Shown piece after piece: positions 1 through 9,532 of a stretch of 64,000 nt of DNA (within the stretch, counting starts at the first letter, position 1; each line of letters begins with the position of its first letter). Both the position numbers and the translations under genes were made by a program. This DNA is from Pyxidicoccus caerfyrddinensis (GTDB lineage: Bacteria; Myxococcota; Myxococcia; Myxococcales; Myxococcaceae): assembly GCF_010894405.1 (NCBI RefSeq), contig NZ_JAAIYA010000023.1:124001-188000 (forward strand), written 5' to 3'. The notes under the pieces were generated by a model. That model worked only from the letters and a program-made list of their open reading frames with translations. It was not told the origin of the DNA and made no database searches.

Positions 1-1
1 G

Positions 2-472
2 CCCAGCACCGAGGTCTCCGAGAAGGGCTTCAGCGACGCGCTCGCGGTGAACCTGACCGCCGCCTTCCTGGGCGCCAAGCACCAGCTCGGGCCGATGGTG
101 AAGCAGGGCGCGGGCTCCATCATCTTCACCTCGACGTTCGTCGGGTACAGCTTCGCCTTCCCCGGCACGGCCGCGTACTCCGCCAGCAAGTCCGGGCTGA
201 TTGGCCTGACGCAGGCGCTGGCCGCCGAGTACGGACCGCGCGGCGTGCGGGTGAACGCGGTGCTGCCGGGCGCGGTCGAGACGCCGATGTACCAGGCGGT
301 GAACGCCACGCCCGAGGCGAAGACGTTCGTCACCGGGCTGCACGCGCTGAAGCGGGTGGGCACGCCCGAGGAGCTGGCCCGGGCGGTGCTGTTCCTGGCC
401 TCCGACGACGCCTCCTTCGTCACGGGCACGGCGACGCTGGTGGACGGCGGTGTGTCGATTACCCGGACGTGA
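2..472 (+). CDS. Short-chain dehydrogenase/reductase (SDR), 3' part only
   Basis: This is the C-terminal part of an NAD(P)-dependent oxidoreductase of the classical SDR family; the reading frame is open to the left edge, so the N-terminal cofactor-binding glycine motif lies outside the window. The catalytic YxxxK is visible as YSASKSG, preceded by the strand carrying the catalytic Ser region (SIIFTSTFVG). After it come the conserved RVNAVLPGAVETPM segment and the C-terminal FLASDDASFVTGTATLVDGG, both typical of FabG-like SDRs. Family membership is clear; the substrate cannot be read from sequence. It converges with the lipoprotein gene downstream. Confidence 0.9.
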   Translation, partial: PSTEVSEKGFSDALAVNLTAAFLGAKHQLGPMVKQGAGSIIFTSTFVGYSFAFPGTAAYSASKSGLIGLTQALAAEYGPRGVRVNAVLPGAVETPMYQAVNATPEAKTFVTGLHALKRVGTPEELARAVLFLASDDASFVTGTATLVDGGVSITRT

Positions 473-499
473 CGTGGGGGCCCGCCTCGGGACGCGGCG

Positions 500-2218
500 C
501 TACTGCCGGCAGGACGGCGTGGAGACGCAGTTGCAACCGTTGGACTGGCCCGCCTGCAAGTCCCTCAGCTTCTCGTCGTAGCAGGCGAGGACGGAATGGT
601 CACAGACGCCGAAGCCGCCCGGGAGCTCGGCGAAGTGGCTGTTCATGGCCACCGCGTTGTCGAGCGCGAGGTACAGGTCCGAGCAGCTCGAGTTGAGGTT
701 CTGCCAGTTCTCCGTCTGCACGCCCCGGGGCCCGCTGTAGTCGCGGAGGTAGCAGAAGTAGCTGGTCAGCCCCGTCGCGCCACCCGTGCACCGGTCTGTG
801 GCCACCTCGCCGATGCCGTTGTTCTGTACCTCCAGCAGCAGCTCGCCGCCGAAGGTGAGCTTCGGCTTCGCATGATTCTCCAGCAGCTCGCGCACGCCCC
901 AGGGGGAGGCGTTGGACCAGACCTGGGTGCGGCACTGGTCGGACGGGCTGCTCACGGTGCAGCCCGGCTGCACGACGTCCCACTTGTTGATGGCGAGCGC
1001 CGTGCGGCGCGACGTGCCGAAGACCTCACGGTGCACGTCGATGGCGCGCATGTGGCAGTCCAGGTCCGTCTGGTGGGACAGGCCGGCGTTCGCCAGCCGC
1101 TGGTGGGTGTAGCCCTTCTGCTGTGCCCGGTAGAAGGGCTCGGCGTACGCCGTCATGCAGGCGGAGTCGACGACGGTGCTGACGAGCTGGTCCAGCGTCC
1201 TGCCTCCGTACAGCGTGGAGTTCGTCAGCAGCTCGTCCTGGAGCGCGCTCATCAGCTCCCGGTACTGGGCCATGTATGCCTGCGACCAGAAGAACGGCAC
1301 GCAGTTCGCGCCCGCCGGGTAGTAGCCGCCCACGCCCCCTTGTGTGGACACGGAGCAGTCGACGGCCGCGCCCTCGGACGTCGCCGGAGCATTGACGTAC
1401 TGAGGCCCCGCGCCGTCGTTCGCACGCTTCACGAAAGCAGGAGCGGCGATGCCCGCCATGATGCGGAGCTTCACGTTGGTCACCCCCGTCCCCGTGGTGA
1501 CGCTGGAGATGGCCTGCCGCAGCGGCTGCCAGTTGAAGACCTGGTCCGAGGTCTCCAGGTCCGCCCAGTCCAGCATGACGATGGCGCTGGAGACGTAGGT
1601 GGCGCTCGTCGGCGGAACGCCGGAGCGGGTCATCGTCCCCGCGACGGCGGCCGGAGGCTGGCGGTACACGAGGTTGACGGAGAGCCGCGCGAGCTTCACG
1701 GCGCCCGAGGTGTTGGTGAGCGTCACCTTCACGCGCAGTGGGCTCAGCTCCGTCAGCGTGCGCGACGTGGCGACATTGCTTGAGTAGTCCGCCGTCGTCG
1801 TAACGCCGGCGAGCGTCTGGGTGACGGTGCCGAGCTGCGTGGCACCGTCGAGGACGTCGAACCGGAGCGTGCCCGAGGCGGAGGTGGTTCCCACGTTGCC
1901 CGTCCGGGCGATGATGTCCACCCGGCTCAGCGTGCCCGCGGGCGCGGCGGGGAAGCCGAAGGTGATGTTGCCCGTGGTGAAGCCGCTCTTGGCGCGCACG
2001 AAGCTCTGGTCGGATGCATCGATGACCTTCGCGTAGAGGTCCGCCGTGGTGCCGTCTCCCGCCGTGACGTTGGAGATGGCCACGTCCGACGCCGGGCTGA
2101 GCGGCGCATCCGCGATGAGGGTGGAAGTGACCTGCGCCGTCTCCTCGCTCGGAGACGTCGTGCCGCCACATCCCAGAAGGGCGAGCAGGGGAAGGAGCCG
2201 GAAGGGAGCGTGCGTCAT
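500..2218 (-). CDS. Secreted lipoprotein, probable beta-sandwich plus glycosidase-like C-domain
   Basis: A 572-residue protein with a short lipoprotein signal: a hydrophobic stretch ending in LLALLGC, so Cys17 is the likely lipidated residue. Residues ~40-190 read as a threonine/valine-rich beta-sandwich. Residues ~200-570 contain DWADLETSDQVFNWQPL followed by aromatic-rich segments and several cysteines. That layout resembles GH42/GH10-type barrels in which a 'W..lEp' motif precedes substrate-binding strands, but I could not assign catalytic glutamates. The start is the only Met preceding the signal. The gene is divergent from the nuclease gene, with 60 bp between starts. Cell-surface location is well supported; enzymatic activity is only a suggestion. 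Confidence 0.7.
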   Translation of the reverse strand: MTHAPFRLLPLLALLGCGGTTSPSEETAQVTSTLIADAPLSPASDVAISNVTAGDGTTADLYAKVIDASDQSFVRAKSGFTTGNITFGFPAAPAGTLSRVDIIARTGNVGTTSASGTLRFDVLDGATQLGTVTQTLAGVTTTADYSSNVATSRTLTELSPLRVKVTLTNTSGAVKLARLSVNLVYRQPPAAVAGTMTRSGVPPTSATYVSSAIVMLDWADLETSDQVFNWQPLRQAISSVTTGTGVTNVKLRIMAGIAAPAFVKRANDGAGPQYVNAPATSEGAAVDCSVSTQGGVGGYYPAGANCVPFFWSQAYMAQYRELMSALQDELLTNSTLYGGRTLDQLVSTVVDSACMTAYAEPFYRAQQKGYTHQRLANAGLSHQTDLDCHMRAIDVHREVFGTSRRTALAINKWDVVQPGCTVSSPSDQCRTQVWSNASPWGVRELLENHAKPKLTFGGELLLEVQNNGIGEVATDRCTGGATGLTSYFCYLRDYSGPRGVQTENWQNLNSSCSDLYLALDNAVAMNSHFAELPGGFGVCDHSVLACYDEKLRDLQAGQSNGCNCVSTPSCRQ

Positions 2219-2278
2219 GCAGTGACGTCCAGGAGTCAGGGGGAGGGGAAGATTTCCAGCCCGCGTCGTTGGGCCCTC

Positions 2279-4978
2279 ATGAGTCTACCTGTCTCTTCTC
2301 TCCGCGCATGGCTGGGCGCCCTGACGCTCGGCTGCTGCTCTCTCTGGGCCCTGCCAGTGCGTGCCATGTGCACGACGCAGGTAGGTGCCTCGCTGCGCAT
2401 CAAGACCTGGAACCTCAACCTCCAGGTGGCGCCCAACAACACGGAGCTCAACTACGGCAGGTCTCACGTGGACCGGGCCAAGGACATCGCGCTGCAAATC
2501 CTGGCCGAGGACCCGGACGTCGTGGTGCTCAACGAGGCCAACGACGACTCCGCGCGCGACGTGCTGGTGAAGGAGCTGTTCACCCGCTACCCGCACTACA
2601 TCTACACGCTGGACGAACACGACACCGACAACGACAGCGGACTGATGCTCTTCTCCAAGTACGGCTTCGCCGCGCTGGACAAGACCATCAACGACGAGGG
2701 CTTCCAGGAGACGTGGCACGACGGCTTCTACGACGAGAACATCGCGAGCTGGGACATCTACACCAGCGACAACACCAACGGCGCGGACGCCTGGGCCAAC
2801 AAGGGCTTCGCGCTGGTGCGCATCCTCAACGAGTGTGACGGCTCGCTGCCCTTCAACGTCGGCTTCACCCACATGCAGTCCAGCCTGCCGGACACGGAGG
2901 CGTGGCGCTGGTTCGAGGACTTCGACGACCGCCGGGGCCAGCTCCAGACGATGCGCAGCATCATCGAGGGCTCCATCAGCGCCTCCAAGCGCAACGTCCA
3001 GCCCATCTACGTCGTCGGCGACCTGAACATCAACGGCAGCCGCCACCACGAGAGCTCCAAACGCCCGCCCTTCGTCCCCGTCTGTGACTACGACGTCGTG
3101 GGCAACCTCTTCTGCACCGGGGACCCGGACCTGGACGCGGTGACGTGGAACCCGTACACGGAGTGGCAATACATCTTCCGCGACACCGGCAATGACCATG
3201 GTGGTTATTGGGCCTGCCAGAACAAGCCGTGCACATACGACGCTGGCTCCACCAGCGGCACCTTCTTCGTCGACAGCTGGGCGTATGAGACCTCGCCGCT
3301 GGACGTGGGGCAGACGCACTCGTCCTCCAACAACGGCGGCGCCACCGAGTTCACCGGCCCCACCGACGGCGAGCGGCTGGACTACATCCTCCACAACAAG
3401 ACCGTCCCGGACAAAGCCAACCGCGAGCGCGAGTACTGCACCCAGCACCTCACCCGCGCGGTGCAGGGCAAGGAGTGGTCGGACCACGTCTCCATCACCA
3501 TCGACGTGAACCGCGTCGCGCCCCGGTGCAGCCCGCACCCGCGCAAGGTGGACGACGCGAGCAACCCCACGCCGGGCGTCACCAGTCCGAATGGGCCGGA
3601 GCCGGTGGCGTTCAACCTCCAGGACCCCAACTCGCCGCTGGCCAAGACCGTCACCTTCACGGATGGCCTGCTCACCTTCCCCGGCAGCATGCAGTGGTAC
3701 GTGCTGGACCAGGCGGAGCCCTTCCGCGTGACGATGACGGGCTCGCACGTGAGCTGGGCGGTGTATCAGGGCAGTGATTTGTCCCGGCCGCTGGCTCCCT
3801 TCGACGGCGAGTGCGAGGAGGTGAAGGAGACCCGCTCCTTCCAGTGCACCTATCCCGCGTCCAAGCCGCCGTACTTCGTGCGCGTCTTCGCGGTGGACAC
3901 CCAGGCGGTGGACCCCGCCGCGAAGCCGGACCGCACGCTGGGGAACCTGCCGTACAAAATTGCCTTCCATCGCTTCGACTGCTCGTCCCCGGCGGAGGCC
4001 TGCCCGCTGGAGCCCGCGGTGGCCCTGACGCGCATCTGGCCCGAGCAGCTCCTCGGGGCGAACGACACCATGTACTTCAAGTTCGTCACCGAGCACGACC
4101 GGGGGAACCAGCCGCCCAAGATGACCTTCCATGTCCACACGGCGCTGTCTCCGGTTTCGACGGACCCGGTGGTGTTCAACCCGTCGCCCTTCAGCGCGGC
4201 GCTGGCGGACAAGAACAACGTCTTCATCTCGGGCGGCATCGCGTCCGTGGAGCCGTGGAGGAGCGCCCCGGGTGGCAGCGTGCTCGTCCATACCGCCGCG
4301 GCGGGGAAGCTGCCCGGCACCGCGAATCTCCTGCCGGAGAAGTACCTGCTGCGGGTGAAGCGCGACAGCGTGTACCAGACCAAGGCCCTCGACCTGAAGG
4401 TCTGGTTCGAGACGTCGCTGAGCTACTTCCACCCGCTGCAGCTCGCCTGCGAGGTCGAGGAGACCGACGCGGGAGGCGATGACATCTGGACCCGCTTCAT
4501 CTTCGACGGGCCCGACGCGAGGTCCGACTGCCGCCAGTCCAGCAGCGCGGCGTACCCCGACTGCCTCTGGGTGTCCCGCTGGTACGACGGAGACGGGTCC
4601 GCGGATGAGGCGAACGAGATGTATGACGGCTCACTGCTGAACGAGGCGGGCACCGGCAACCCCGACCGGGCCCTGCCGCACGCGCTCACCGGCGCCTTCC
4701 AGAAGGCCGTGGTGCCCAACCTGTGGCAGGACGGCGAGGGGATTGGTGGCGAGCAGTACTTCCAGCCCAAGCCCAACGTGCTCCAGATTCCGGCGCTGTC
4801 CGTCTCACTCGCGGACAAGGACGCGGCCCCCGCCGGGAAGTACAGCTGGCGCGCGGACGACGACGAGTACTGGTACGACATGGTGTACCGCGTGAGTCAC
4901 TCGCGGCCCGCCTGCCACGTGGGCCCGGATGACGGCTGCCCGTCCGGCACCTCCTGCAAGGCGGGGAAGTGCCAATGA
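2279..4978 (+). CDS. Secreted endonuclease/exonuclease/phosphatase-family protein
   Basis: An 899-residue protein whose first ~410 residues carry the metal-dependent DNase I/EEP fold. Seen in order: IKTWNLN near the mature N-terminus, VVVLNEAND (metal-binding Glu), YVVGDLNINGS (catalytic Asp/Asn) and WSDHVSITID (catalytic His). The remaining ~480 residues are beta-rich extracellular modules, ending in a Cys-rich tail (GCPSGTSCKAGKC). The chosen start at 2279 gives a clean signal peptide ending LPVRA; the frame is open 69 bp further upstream but that would bury the signal. The product could be an extracellular nuclease or a phospholipase/sphingomyelinase-like EEP enzyme; the substrate is unresolved. 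Confidence 0.82.
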   Translation: MSLPVSSLRAWLGALTLGCCSLWALPVRAMCTTQVGASLRIKTWNLNLQVAPNNTELNYGRSHVDRAKDIALQILAEDPDVVVLNEANDDSARDVLVKELFTRYPHYIYTLDEHDTDNDSGLMLFSKYGFAALDKTINDEGFQETWHDGFYDENIASWDIYTSDNTNGADAWANKGFALVRILNECDGSLPFNVGFTHMQSSLPDTEAWRWFEDFDDRRGQLQTMRSIIEGSISASKRNVQPIYVVGDLNINGSRHHESSKRPPFVPVCDYDVVGNLFCTGDPDLDAVTWNPYTEWQYIFRDTGNDHGGYWACQNKPCTYDAGSTSGTFFVDSWAYETSPLDVGQTHSSSNNGGATEFTGPTDGERLDYILHNKTVPDKANREREYCTQHLTRAVQGKEWSDHVSITIDVNRVAPRCSPHPRKVDDASNPTPGVTSPNGPEPVAFNLQDPNSPLAKTVTFTDGLLTFPGSMQWYVLDQAEPFRVTMTGSHVSWAVYQGSDLSRPLAPFDGECEEVKETRSFQCTYPASKPPYFVRVFAVDTQAVDPAAKPDRTLGNLPYKIAFHRFDCSSPAEACPLEPAVALTRIWPEQLLGANDTMYFKFVTEHDRGNQPPKMTFHVHTALSPVSTDPVVFNPSPFSAALADKNNVFISGGIASVEPWRSAPGGSVLVHTAAAGKLPGTANLLPEKYLLRVKRDSVYQTKALDLKVWFETSLSYFHPLQLACEVEETDAGGDDIWTRFIFDGPDARSDCRQSSSAAYPDCLWVSRWYDGDGSADEANEMYDGSLLNEAGTGNPDRALPHALTGAFQKAVVPNLWQDGEGIGGEQYFQPKPNVLQIPALSVSLADKDAAPAGKYSWRADDDEYWYDMVYRVSHSRPACHVGPDDGCPSGTSCKAGKCQ

Positions 4979-6849
4979 GCCCTCCGCGCCGCTCTCCGCT
5001 CTCCGTCTCGCACTCTCGCGCTGTCCCCAATCCCATGCGAACCGTCCTGCCGTGGTGGGCCCTTGCCCTGTCGACGTTGCTCTCCCTCCAGGCCTCCGCC
5101 GCGACGCGGATGCCTGTCATCGACCGACGCGTGGAGCGCCCGGCCGCCATGGTCAACCAGCACGGGCAGATCTCCTGGCTGGAGCGCACCATCGTCTTCC
5201 CCGCGGGCACCAACGCCATCGAGTTCGACTACTTCGTGGACTCGGAAGCGGGGAAGGACTTCTTGCGCGTGTATGTGAATGACCTGGTCAATCCGGTGTG
5301 GTCGCTGTCCGGGCTGAACCGCCGGGGCCGCCAGCGGCTCAACGTGGCCGCCAGCGGCAGCGTGACGGTGCGCTTCGCCTACCAGAAGGACGCGGCTGGC
5401 ACCGAGGGGACGGACACCGCCTGGGTGGACGACGTGGCGGCGTTCTCCTCGGGGGGCAAGGGCCGCTTCGAAATCCACCGCTTCGACGCGCTGACGACCA
5501 CCGTCCCCACGGGCTGGGTGGCGGCGGGCTACGGCGGCGGTTGGCGGCCGAGCACTCCGCCCGTGCAGCAGAGCGCCGTGCGGCCGGTGGTGCAGCTGGG
5601 GCGGCATGGCACCACGTCGTTCATGGAGCGCACCGTCACGTGGAGCCCCATCCTGTGCAATCCCACCTGTCCGCCCTGGAAGGGCGCGCTGGAGTTCGAC
5701 GCCTTCGTGGACTCGGAGGCGGGGGACAAGCTCAACGTCTACATCTACGACGCGGCCGCTCCGGCGCCGGGCGCGCCGGTGTGGTCGTCGTCCGGACGCA
5801 ACCAGGCCCACCACCTCCGGCTGAACGTGGGCATGGGCACGAAGAAGGTGCGCTTCGAGTACGCCAAGGATGGCAGCGGCACCGCGGGCCTGGACACCGC
5901 GCGGGTGGACCGGGTGGTGGTGCGAGCGGGCACGGGCCGCGTGGTGGAGGAGCACGACTTCTCCGGACGTACCCCGGACACGTCGCCCATCCGCGTGGGC
6001 AGCGGCCCGGTGGAGTGGACGGGCGGAGGGACCTATGGCGGCTGGACGGTGGTGCGCGCCACGCCGAATACCGCCTATGTCCCCTCACAATCCGTGGGGC
6101 AGGCCTGGGCGGGGGATTGGGCCGTCTTCACGGAGCCGGTGATGGATGGCGTGGTGCGCGGCGCGGACCTGAAGAACGCCACGCGCTTCCAGGTGGTGGA
6201 TTACGGCAACCCGGTGCACGCCCCCACCCAGGTGTCGCTGGTGCACTCGAAGGACACGGGCGCGCTGTACGCGTCGCTGAAGCTCGCGGGCAATGGCGCT
6301 GCCGCGGGCCTCGAAGGCGGCACGGTGACGCTGTGGCTGGATGATGGACGGCTCACCACGCTCCAAGGGCGGGGCTGCACGGCCAGCCCCGCGTCGCCGG
6401 GGCCGGAGGACCGGCGCATCCGCTTCAGCTACAGCATCCCCTCCGGAGGGACGGTGGCGACGGTGACTCCGCAGGACCAGGGGAAGGGGACGTGCGCGGG
6501 GACCTTCAACACGGCCCTCAGCCCAGAGCTGTGGGGCTGGGAGGCGCGTGTCTCCGAGCCCTCGAACGACCTGGGCACCGTGCATGTGGAGGTGCGCGTG
6601 CAGCTCCCTCCGGGGGCGCTCACCGAGCAGCGGGTGGGCCTGGGGCTGAAGCACGAGCCCACGTTTCCGGGCGGCGCGCTCGTTCGCCTGCCCTTTGGCG
6701 ACGACGGCGTGGGGCCCAGCGAGGGGGATGTGCGGAGCTGGGAGACGGTCAGCCTCGCATACACGGAGGGCGTCCCCGAGCTGTCCGAGAACCCCTATCC
6801 GGCCTGCTGCTACCCGTACCCGAGCCGGCCCGGCATGGCCGGGTGGTAG
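4975..6849 (+). CDS. Secreted protein with repeated beta-sandwich (carbohydrate-binding-like) modules
   Basis: The ATG at 4975 overlaps the upstream stop codon in an ATGA arrangement, suggesting coupling. An internal ATG at 5035 gives a more ordinary signal peptide (MRTVLPWWALALSTLL), so either start is possible. Two tandem modules of ~125 residues share IEFDYFVDSEAG / LEFDAFVDSEAG, then RLNV and VRF(A/E)Y.KD..GT.G.DTA.VD. This pattern fits MAM/concanavalin-like sandwich domains that bind ligands rather than catalyse. The C-terminal third (after ~380) is another beta-rich region. No catalytic motif is seen. It probably works with the upstream EEP protein outside the cell. Confidence 0.7.
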   Translation: MSPPRRSPLSVSHSRAVPNPMRTVLPWWALALSTLLSLQASAATRMPVIDRRVERPAAMVNQHGQISWLERTIVFPAGTNAIEFDYFVDSEAGKDFLRVYVNDLVNPVWSLSGLNRRGRQRLNVAASGSVTVRFAYQKDAAGTEGTDTAWVDDVAAFSSGGKGRFEIHRFDALTTTVPTGWVAAGYGGGWRPSTPPVQQSAVRPVVQLGRHGTTSFMERTVTWSPILCNPTCPPWKGALEFDAFVDSEAGDKLNVYIYDAAAPAPGAPVWSSSGRNQAHHLRLNVGMGTKKVRFEYAKDGSGTAGLDTARVDRVVVRAGTGRVVEEHDFSGRTPDTSPIRVGSGPVEWTGGGTYGGWTVVRATPNTAYVPSQSVGQAWAGDWAVFTEPVMDGVVRGADLKNATRFQVVDYGNPVHAPTQVSLVHSKDTGALYASLKLAGNGAAAGLEGGTVTLWLDDGRLTTLQGRGCTASPASPGPEDRRIRFSYSIPSGGTVATVTPQDQGKGTCAGTFNTALSPELWGWEARVSEPSNDLGTVHVEVRVQLPPGALTEQRVGLGLKHEPTFPGGALVRLPFGDDGVGPSEGDVRSWETVSLAYTEGVPELSENPYPACCYPYPSRPGMAGW

Positions 6850-6924
6850 AGCCGCCACCGGGACCCCTGGGGCCCGCCCCACCGCGTGCGCGACGATGGC
6901 GCGCGGACGTGCTACCCCAGGCCC

Positions 6925-8082
6925 ATGGACCGCCCCCGCCGACCCGCCGCCGCCCAGGAGGGGCCGAAGCCCGCCGCCGCGCCCTTCGAGTTTCCTCCCG
7001 GCGCCGCGTTCACCTGGCACTCGGAGAGTGACGAGCCCGCGCCCACGCGCCTGTCGCCCGTGGATGACCGGCTCAGCGCCGACACCGCCCTCAAGCGCGT
7101 CCGCCGGGGCGAGTTCCTCCGCTACACCGGCGACTTCCACAACGCGAAGCAGCTCCTCGGCGCGCTGGGCCGGCGGCTCGAGAGGCCCTCGCAGGCTCGC
7201 TCGCCGCTGGAGGCGTTCCGGGCCGAGCGCCGGGCGCGCCAGCTGGAGCACGCCACGTTGTCGCGCATCGTCGTCGCGCTCGACCGGAACTACCGCATGG
7301 AGCTCGCGCGCGCTCCGGATGTCTCCCAGGCGTGCCGGCAGGTGTGGGGCGAGCCCACGGAGGACTTCACCGTCGTCCCGCTCAAGCAACTGTTCGGCAT
7401 GCTCGGGGCCGCGGAGTGGCGGCGCAAGGGCTTGGCCGTCCCCGGTCTCAAGGGCCTGCTCCATCCGCACTACGGCGTCTACCTGCCCACGCGCACCGAC
7501 TACGTGGAACTGCTGGCAGCCGTGCCGGACGTGAAGGGCAAGCGCGTGTTCGACGTGGGCACCGGCACCGGCGTGCTCTCCTTCCTTCTCCTGCAGCGTG
7601 GCGCGGCGTCCGCGCAGGCCACGGACTGCGACTCCCGCGCGGTGGCGTGCGCACGGGAGAACGCGGAGCGGCTGGGCCTCTCGCAGCGCTTCCAGGTGGC
7701 GGAGGCGGACCTGTTTCCCGAGGGAAAGGCGGACCTCGTCGTCTGCAACCCGCCGTGGATTCCGGAGCCGCCGAAGAATCGCGTGGACCGCGCGGTGTTC
7801 GACGAGGACAGCCAGTTCCTGCGGCGTTTCCTCGAAGGTCTCCCCGCCGTGCTCACCCCGGGCGGCGAGGGATTGCTGATTCTGTCGGACCTCGCGGTGC
7901 TGCTGGGCCTGCGTCCGCCCGGGTGGCTGGAGGAGCAGTTCGCGCGCTGCGGCCTGACGGTGGCGTGGAGAAAGTCCACCCCGGCGCGGCACTCCAAGGC
8001 GAAGGACGCGGCGGACCCGCTGCACGCCGCGCGCTCGCGGGAGGTCACCACCCTCTACGGCCTCGTGCCCGCTTCCAGGTAG
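6925..8082 (+). CDS. Class I SAM-dependent methyltransferase (HemK/RsmC-like, NPPW motif)
   Basis: A 385-residue protein with an N-terminal helical region and a C-terminal Rossmann methyltransferase domain. The SAM-binding motif I is FDVGTGTGVLSFLLL, motif II is ATDCDSRAVACARENAERLG, and the catalytic-site motif is VVCNPPWIPEPP. The NPPW form is typical of N6-adenine/amide methyltransferases acting on nucleic acid or glutamine side chains. The substrate is not identifiable. The start at 6925 (MDRPRRP) is chosen because an upstream in-frame Met (6886) has no better ribosome binding site. It is 75 bp downstream of the previous gene and on the same strand. Confidence 0.82.
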   Translation: MDRPRRPAAAQEGPKPAAAPFEFPPGAAFTWHSESDEPAPTRLSPVDDRLSADTALKRVRRGEFLRYTGDFHNAKQLLGALGRRLERPSQARSPLEAFRAERRARQLEHATLSRIVVALDRNYRMELARAPDVSQACRQVWGEPTEDFTVVPLKQLFGMLGAAEWRRKGLAVPGLKGLLHPHYGVYLPTRTDYVELLAAVPDVKGKRVFDVGTGTGVLSFLLLQRGAASAQATDCDSRAVACARENAERLGLSQRFQVAEADLFPEGKADLVVCNPPWIPEPPKNRVDRAVFDEDSQFLRRFLEGLPAVLTPGGEGLLILSDLAVLLGLRPPGWLEEQFARCGLTVAWRKSTPARHSKAKDAADPLHAARSREVTTLYGLVPASR

Positions 8083-8130
8083 GCGCATGGGCACGCCGCG
8101 CTCTCAGGCGCGGCGTCCCGCGTGCCCGGT

Positions 8131-8745
8131 TCAGGCCTTGATGTAGCGCTCGAACACGGAGCCGAAGTCCTTCACGTGGTACTTCTGCTGGGCGCCGCTG
8201 AGCCAGGCGAAGGCGGCCTGGTTGAGCTCCTTGAACGCCTCCACGGTGGGCGTGGCACCCGCCTGGCCGCGACCGAGCGTGGCCGAAGCGACGTCGACGC
8301 TGGCCTTGGCGTGGCCGAGCAGGATTTCATTCTCGCGAATCAGCTCGGAGATGCGGAACAGCGCCTTGTAGAGGTCCTTCACCTGCTCGAGGTGCTTCTT
8401 GTGCACGTCGATGGAGAAGTCCTTCGTGCCGAGGTGGAACTTGATCTCCACGTCCATGTCCATGTTGCCGGCCGTCTCCAGCATCACGTTGGAGATGGGA
8501 TGGGAGCCGTAGCTGTAGCGGCGCAGCATGCGCTTCTTGCTGGCGGCGCTGGTCCCATCCAGGTGGACGAGCGCCTTGTTGGTGAAGCAGTACTCGTCGG
8601 ACTTGGACTTGATGAGGAAGAAGATCTTCTCCTGGTCCTCGTGCATCACGTAGTCGTCGGAGTCCACCTTGTCGTAGTCCGCCGGAGCGATGACGGAGCC
8701 GATGTCACTGAGACCGAGGGCATCCGCGGCGAGCTTCCCAAACAT
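8131..8745 (-). CDS. YvbH-like bacterial PH-domain protein
   Basis: A 204-residue cytosolic protein closely resembling the Bacillus YvbH family as I remember it: MFGKLAADALGLSDIG at the N-terminus, EKIFFLIKSKSDEYCFTN, ISNVMLETAGNMD and FHLGTKDFSIDVHKKH. The first ~120 residues form a PH-like fold and the rest a helical oligomerisation region. The start at 8745 has AGGGAGA just upstream; a longer frame upstream is not needed. Family function is unknown; it may be an envelope-stress or oligomeric scaffold protein. Confidence 0.8.
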   Translation of the reverse strand: MFGKLAADALGLSDIGSVIAPADYDKVDSDDYVMHEDQEKIFFLIKSKSDEYCFTNKALVHLDGTSAASKKRMLRRYSYGSHPISNVMLETAGNMDMDVEIKFHLGTKDFSIDVHKKHLEQVKDLYKALFRISELIRENEILLGHAKASVDVASATLGRGQAGATPTVEAFKELNQAAFAWLSGAQQKYHVKDFGSVFERYIKA

Positions 8746-8944
8746 GTCGTTCTCCCTGAGGGTGTAGACCCGGTTGTCGTGGTGTGGGCGTGAGGCCCAC
8801 GCCACCATGGACGAAGCATGCTCCTCCTAAGCGTGCCTTCGGAGCGACGAAAATGGCCGGGTTCCTGATCGGTCCCCCGGGCCTGGAGGGCGAGGGCACT
8901 TTCCTTCAATACGCCCGGGGCGCCAGTCCCTAGCTTCGTCGGCC

Positions 8945-9532
8945 ATGAGCATCGTCCTTTCCATGTCCGCCTTTGCCCTGGCCGCATCGATTTCTCCGGG
9001 GCCCGTGAATCTGGTGACGTTGAGCACCGGCGCCCAGTTCGGCTTGCGCCCGGCCATGCGCTACGTGACTGGCGCCACGGTGGGGTTCACCCTGTTGCTG
9101 GTGCTGTTGGGCCTGGGGCTGTACGAGCTCCTGGAGTTCTGGCCGTTCTTGACGAGTGCCCTCCGCCTGGGCGGAGTGGCGTTCATCCTGTACATGGCCT
9201 GGCGGCTGGCGGTGGATGACGGCGCGCTCGGCAATGCGAAGACGGGCGCCGCGCCCACCTTCTTCCACGGCGCCACCATGCAGTGGCTCAACCCGAAGGC
9301 CTGGCTGGCCTCGGTGGCGGGCATGGGCGCCTTCGCGGCGAACGGTGAGCCGAGCCGGGTCTGGCAGTTCACGGGGGTGTACTTCGTGGTCTGCCTGGGC
9401 TCCATGGCGTGCTGGGCCTACGCGGGGACCTTCATGCGCGGCTACCTGGACCACCCCGCGCGGGTGCGCCTGTTCAACCGGGTCATGGCCGCGCTGCTCA
9501 CCGGTTGTGCCATCTACCTGCTCCTGTCCTAG
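8945..9532 (+). CDS. LysE/RhtB-family amino-acid exporter
   Basis: A 195-residue inner-membrane protein with about six hydrophobic segments. The N-terminal SPGPVNLVTLSTGAQFG is the signature of the LysE/RhtB translocators, which export amino acids or related metabolites. Length is normal for the family. It converges with, and overlaps by 35 bp, the AraC regulator gene on the opposite strand; this pairing of a LysE exporter with an AraC regulator is a common local regulatory arrangement. The transported compound cannot be predicted. Confidence 0.88.
   Translation: MSIVLSMSAFALAASISPGPVNLVTLSTGAQFGLRPAMRYVTGATVGFTLLLVLLGLGLYELLEFWPFLTSALRLGGVAFILYMAWRLAVDDGALGNAKTGAAPTFFHGATMQWLNPKAWLASVAGMGAFAANGEPSRVWQFTGVYFVVCLGSMACWAYAGTFMRGYLDHPARVRLFNRVMAALLTGCAIYLLLS

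Noticed and set aside
596..1783. Long plus-strand frame opposite the secreted lipoprotein
   Set aside because: It is Arg/Val/Ala-rich with no recognisable motif and lies wholly opposite a gene with a signal peptide; a shadow typical of high-GC coding DNA.
2285..4432. 715-codon minus-strand frame opposite the EEP nuclease
   Set aside because: Repetitive V/A/R/G/H composition, no domains, while the plus strand has intact nuclease motifs.
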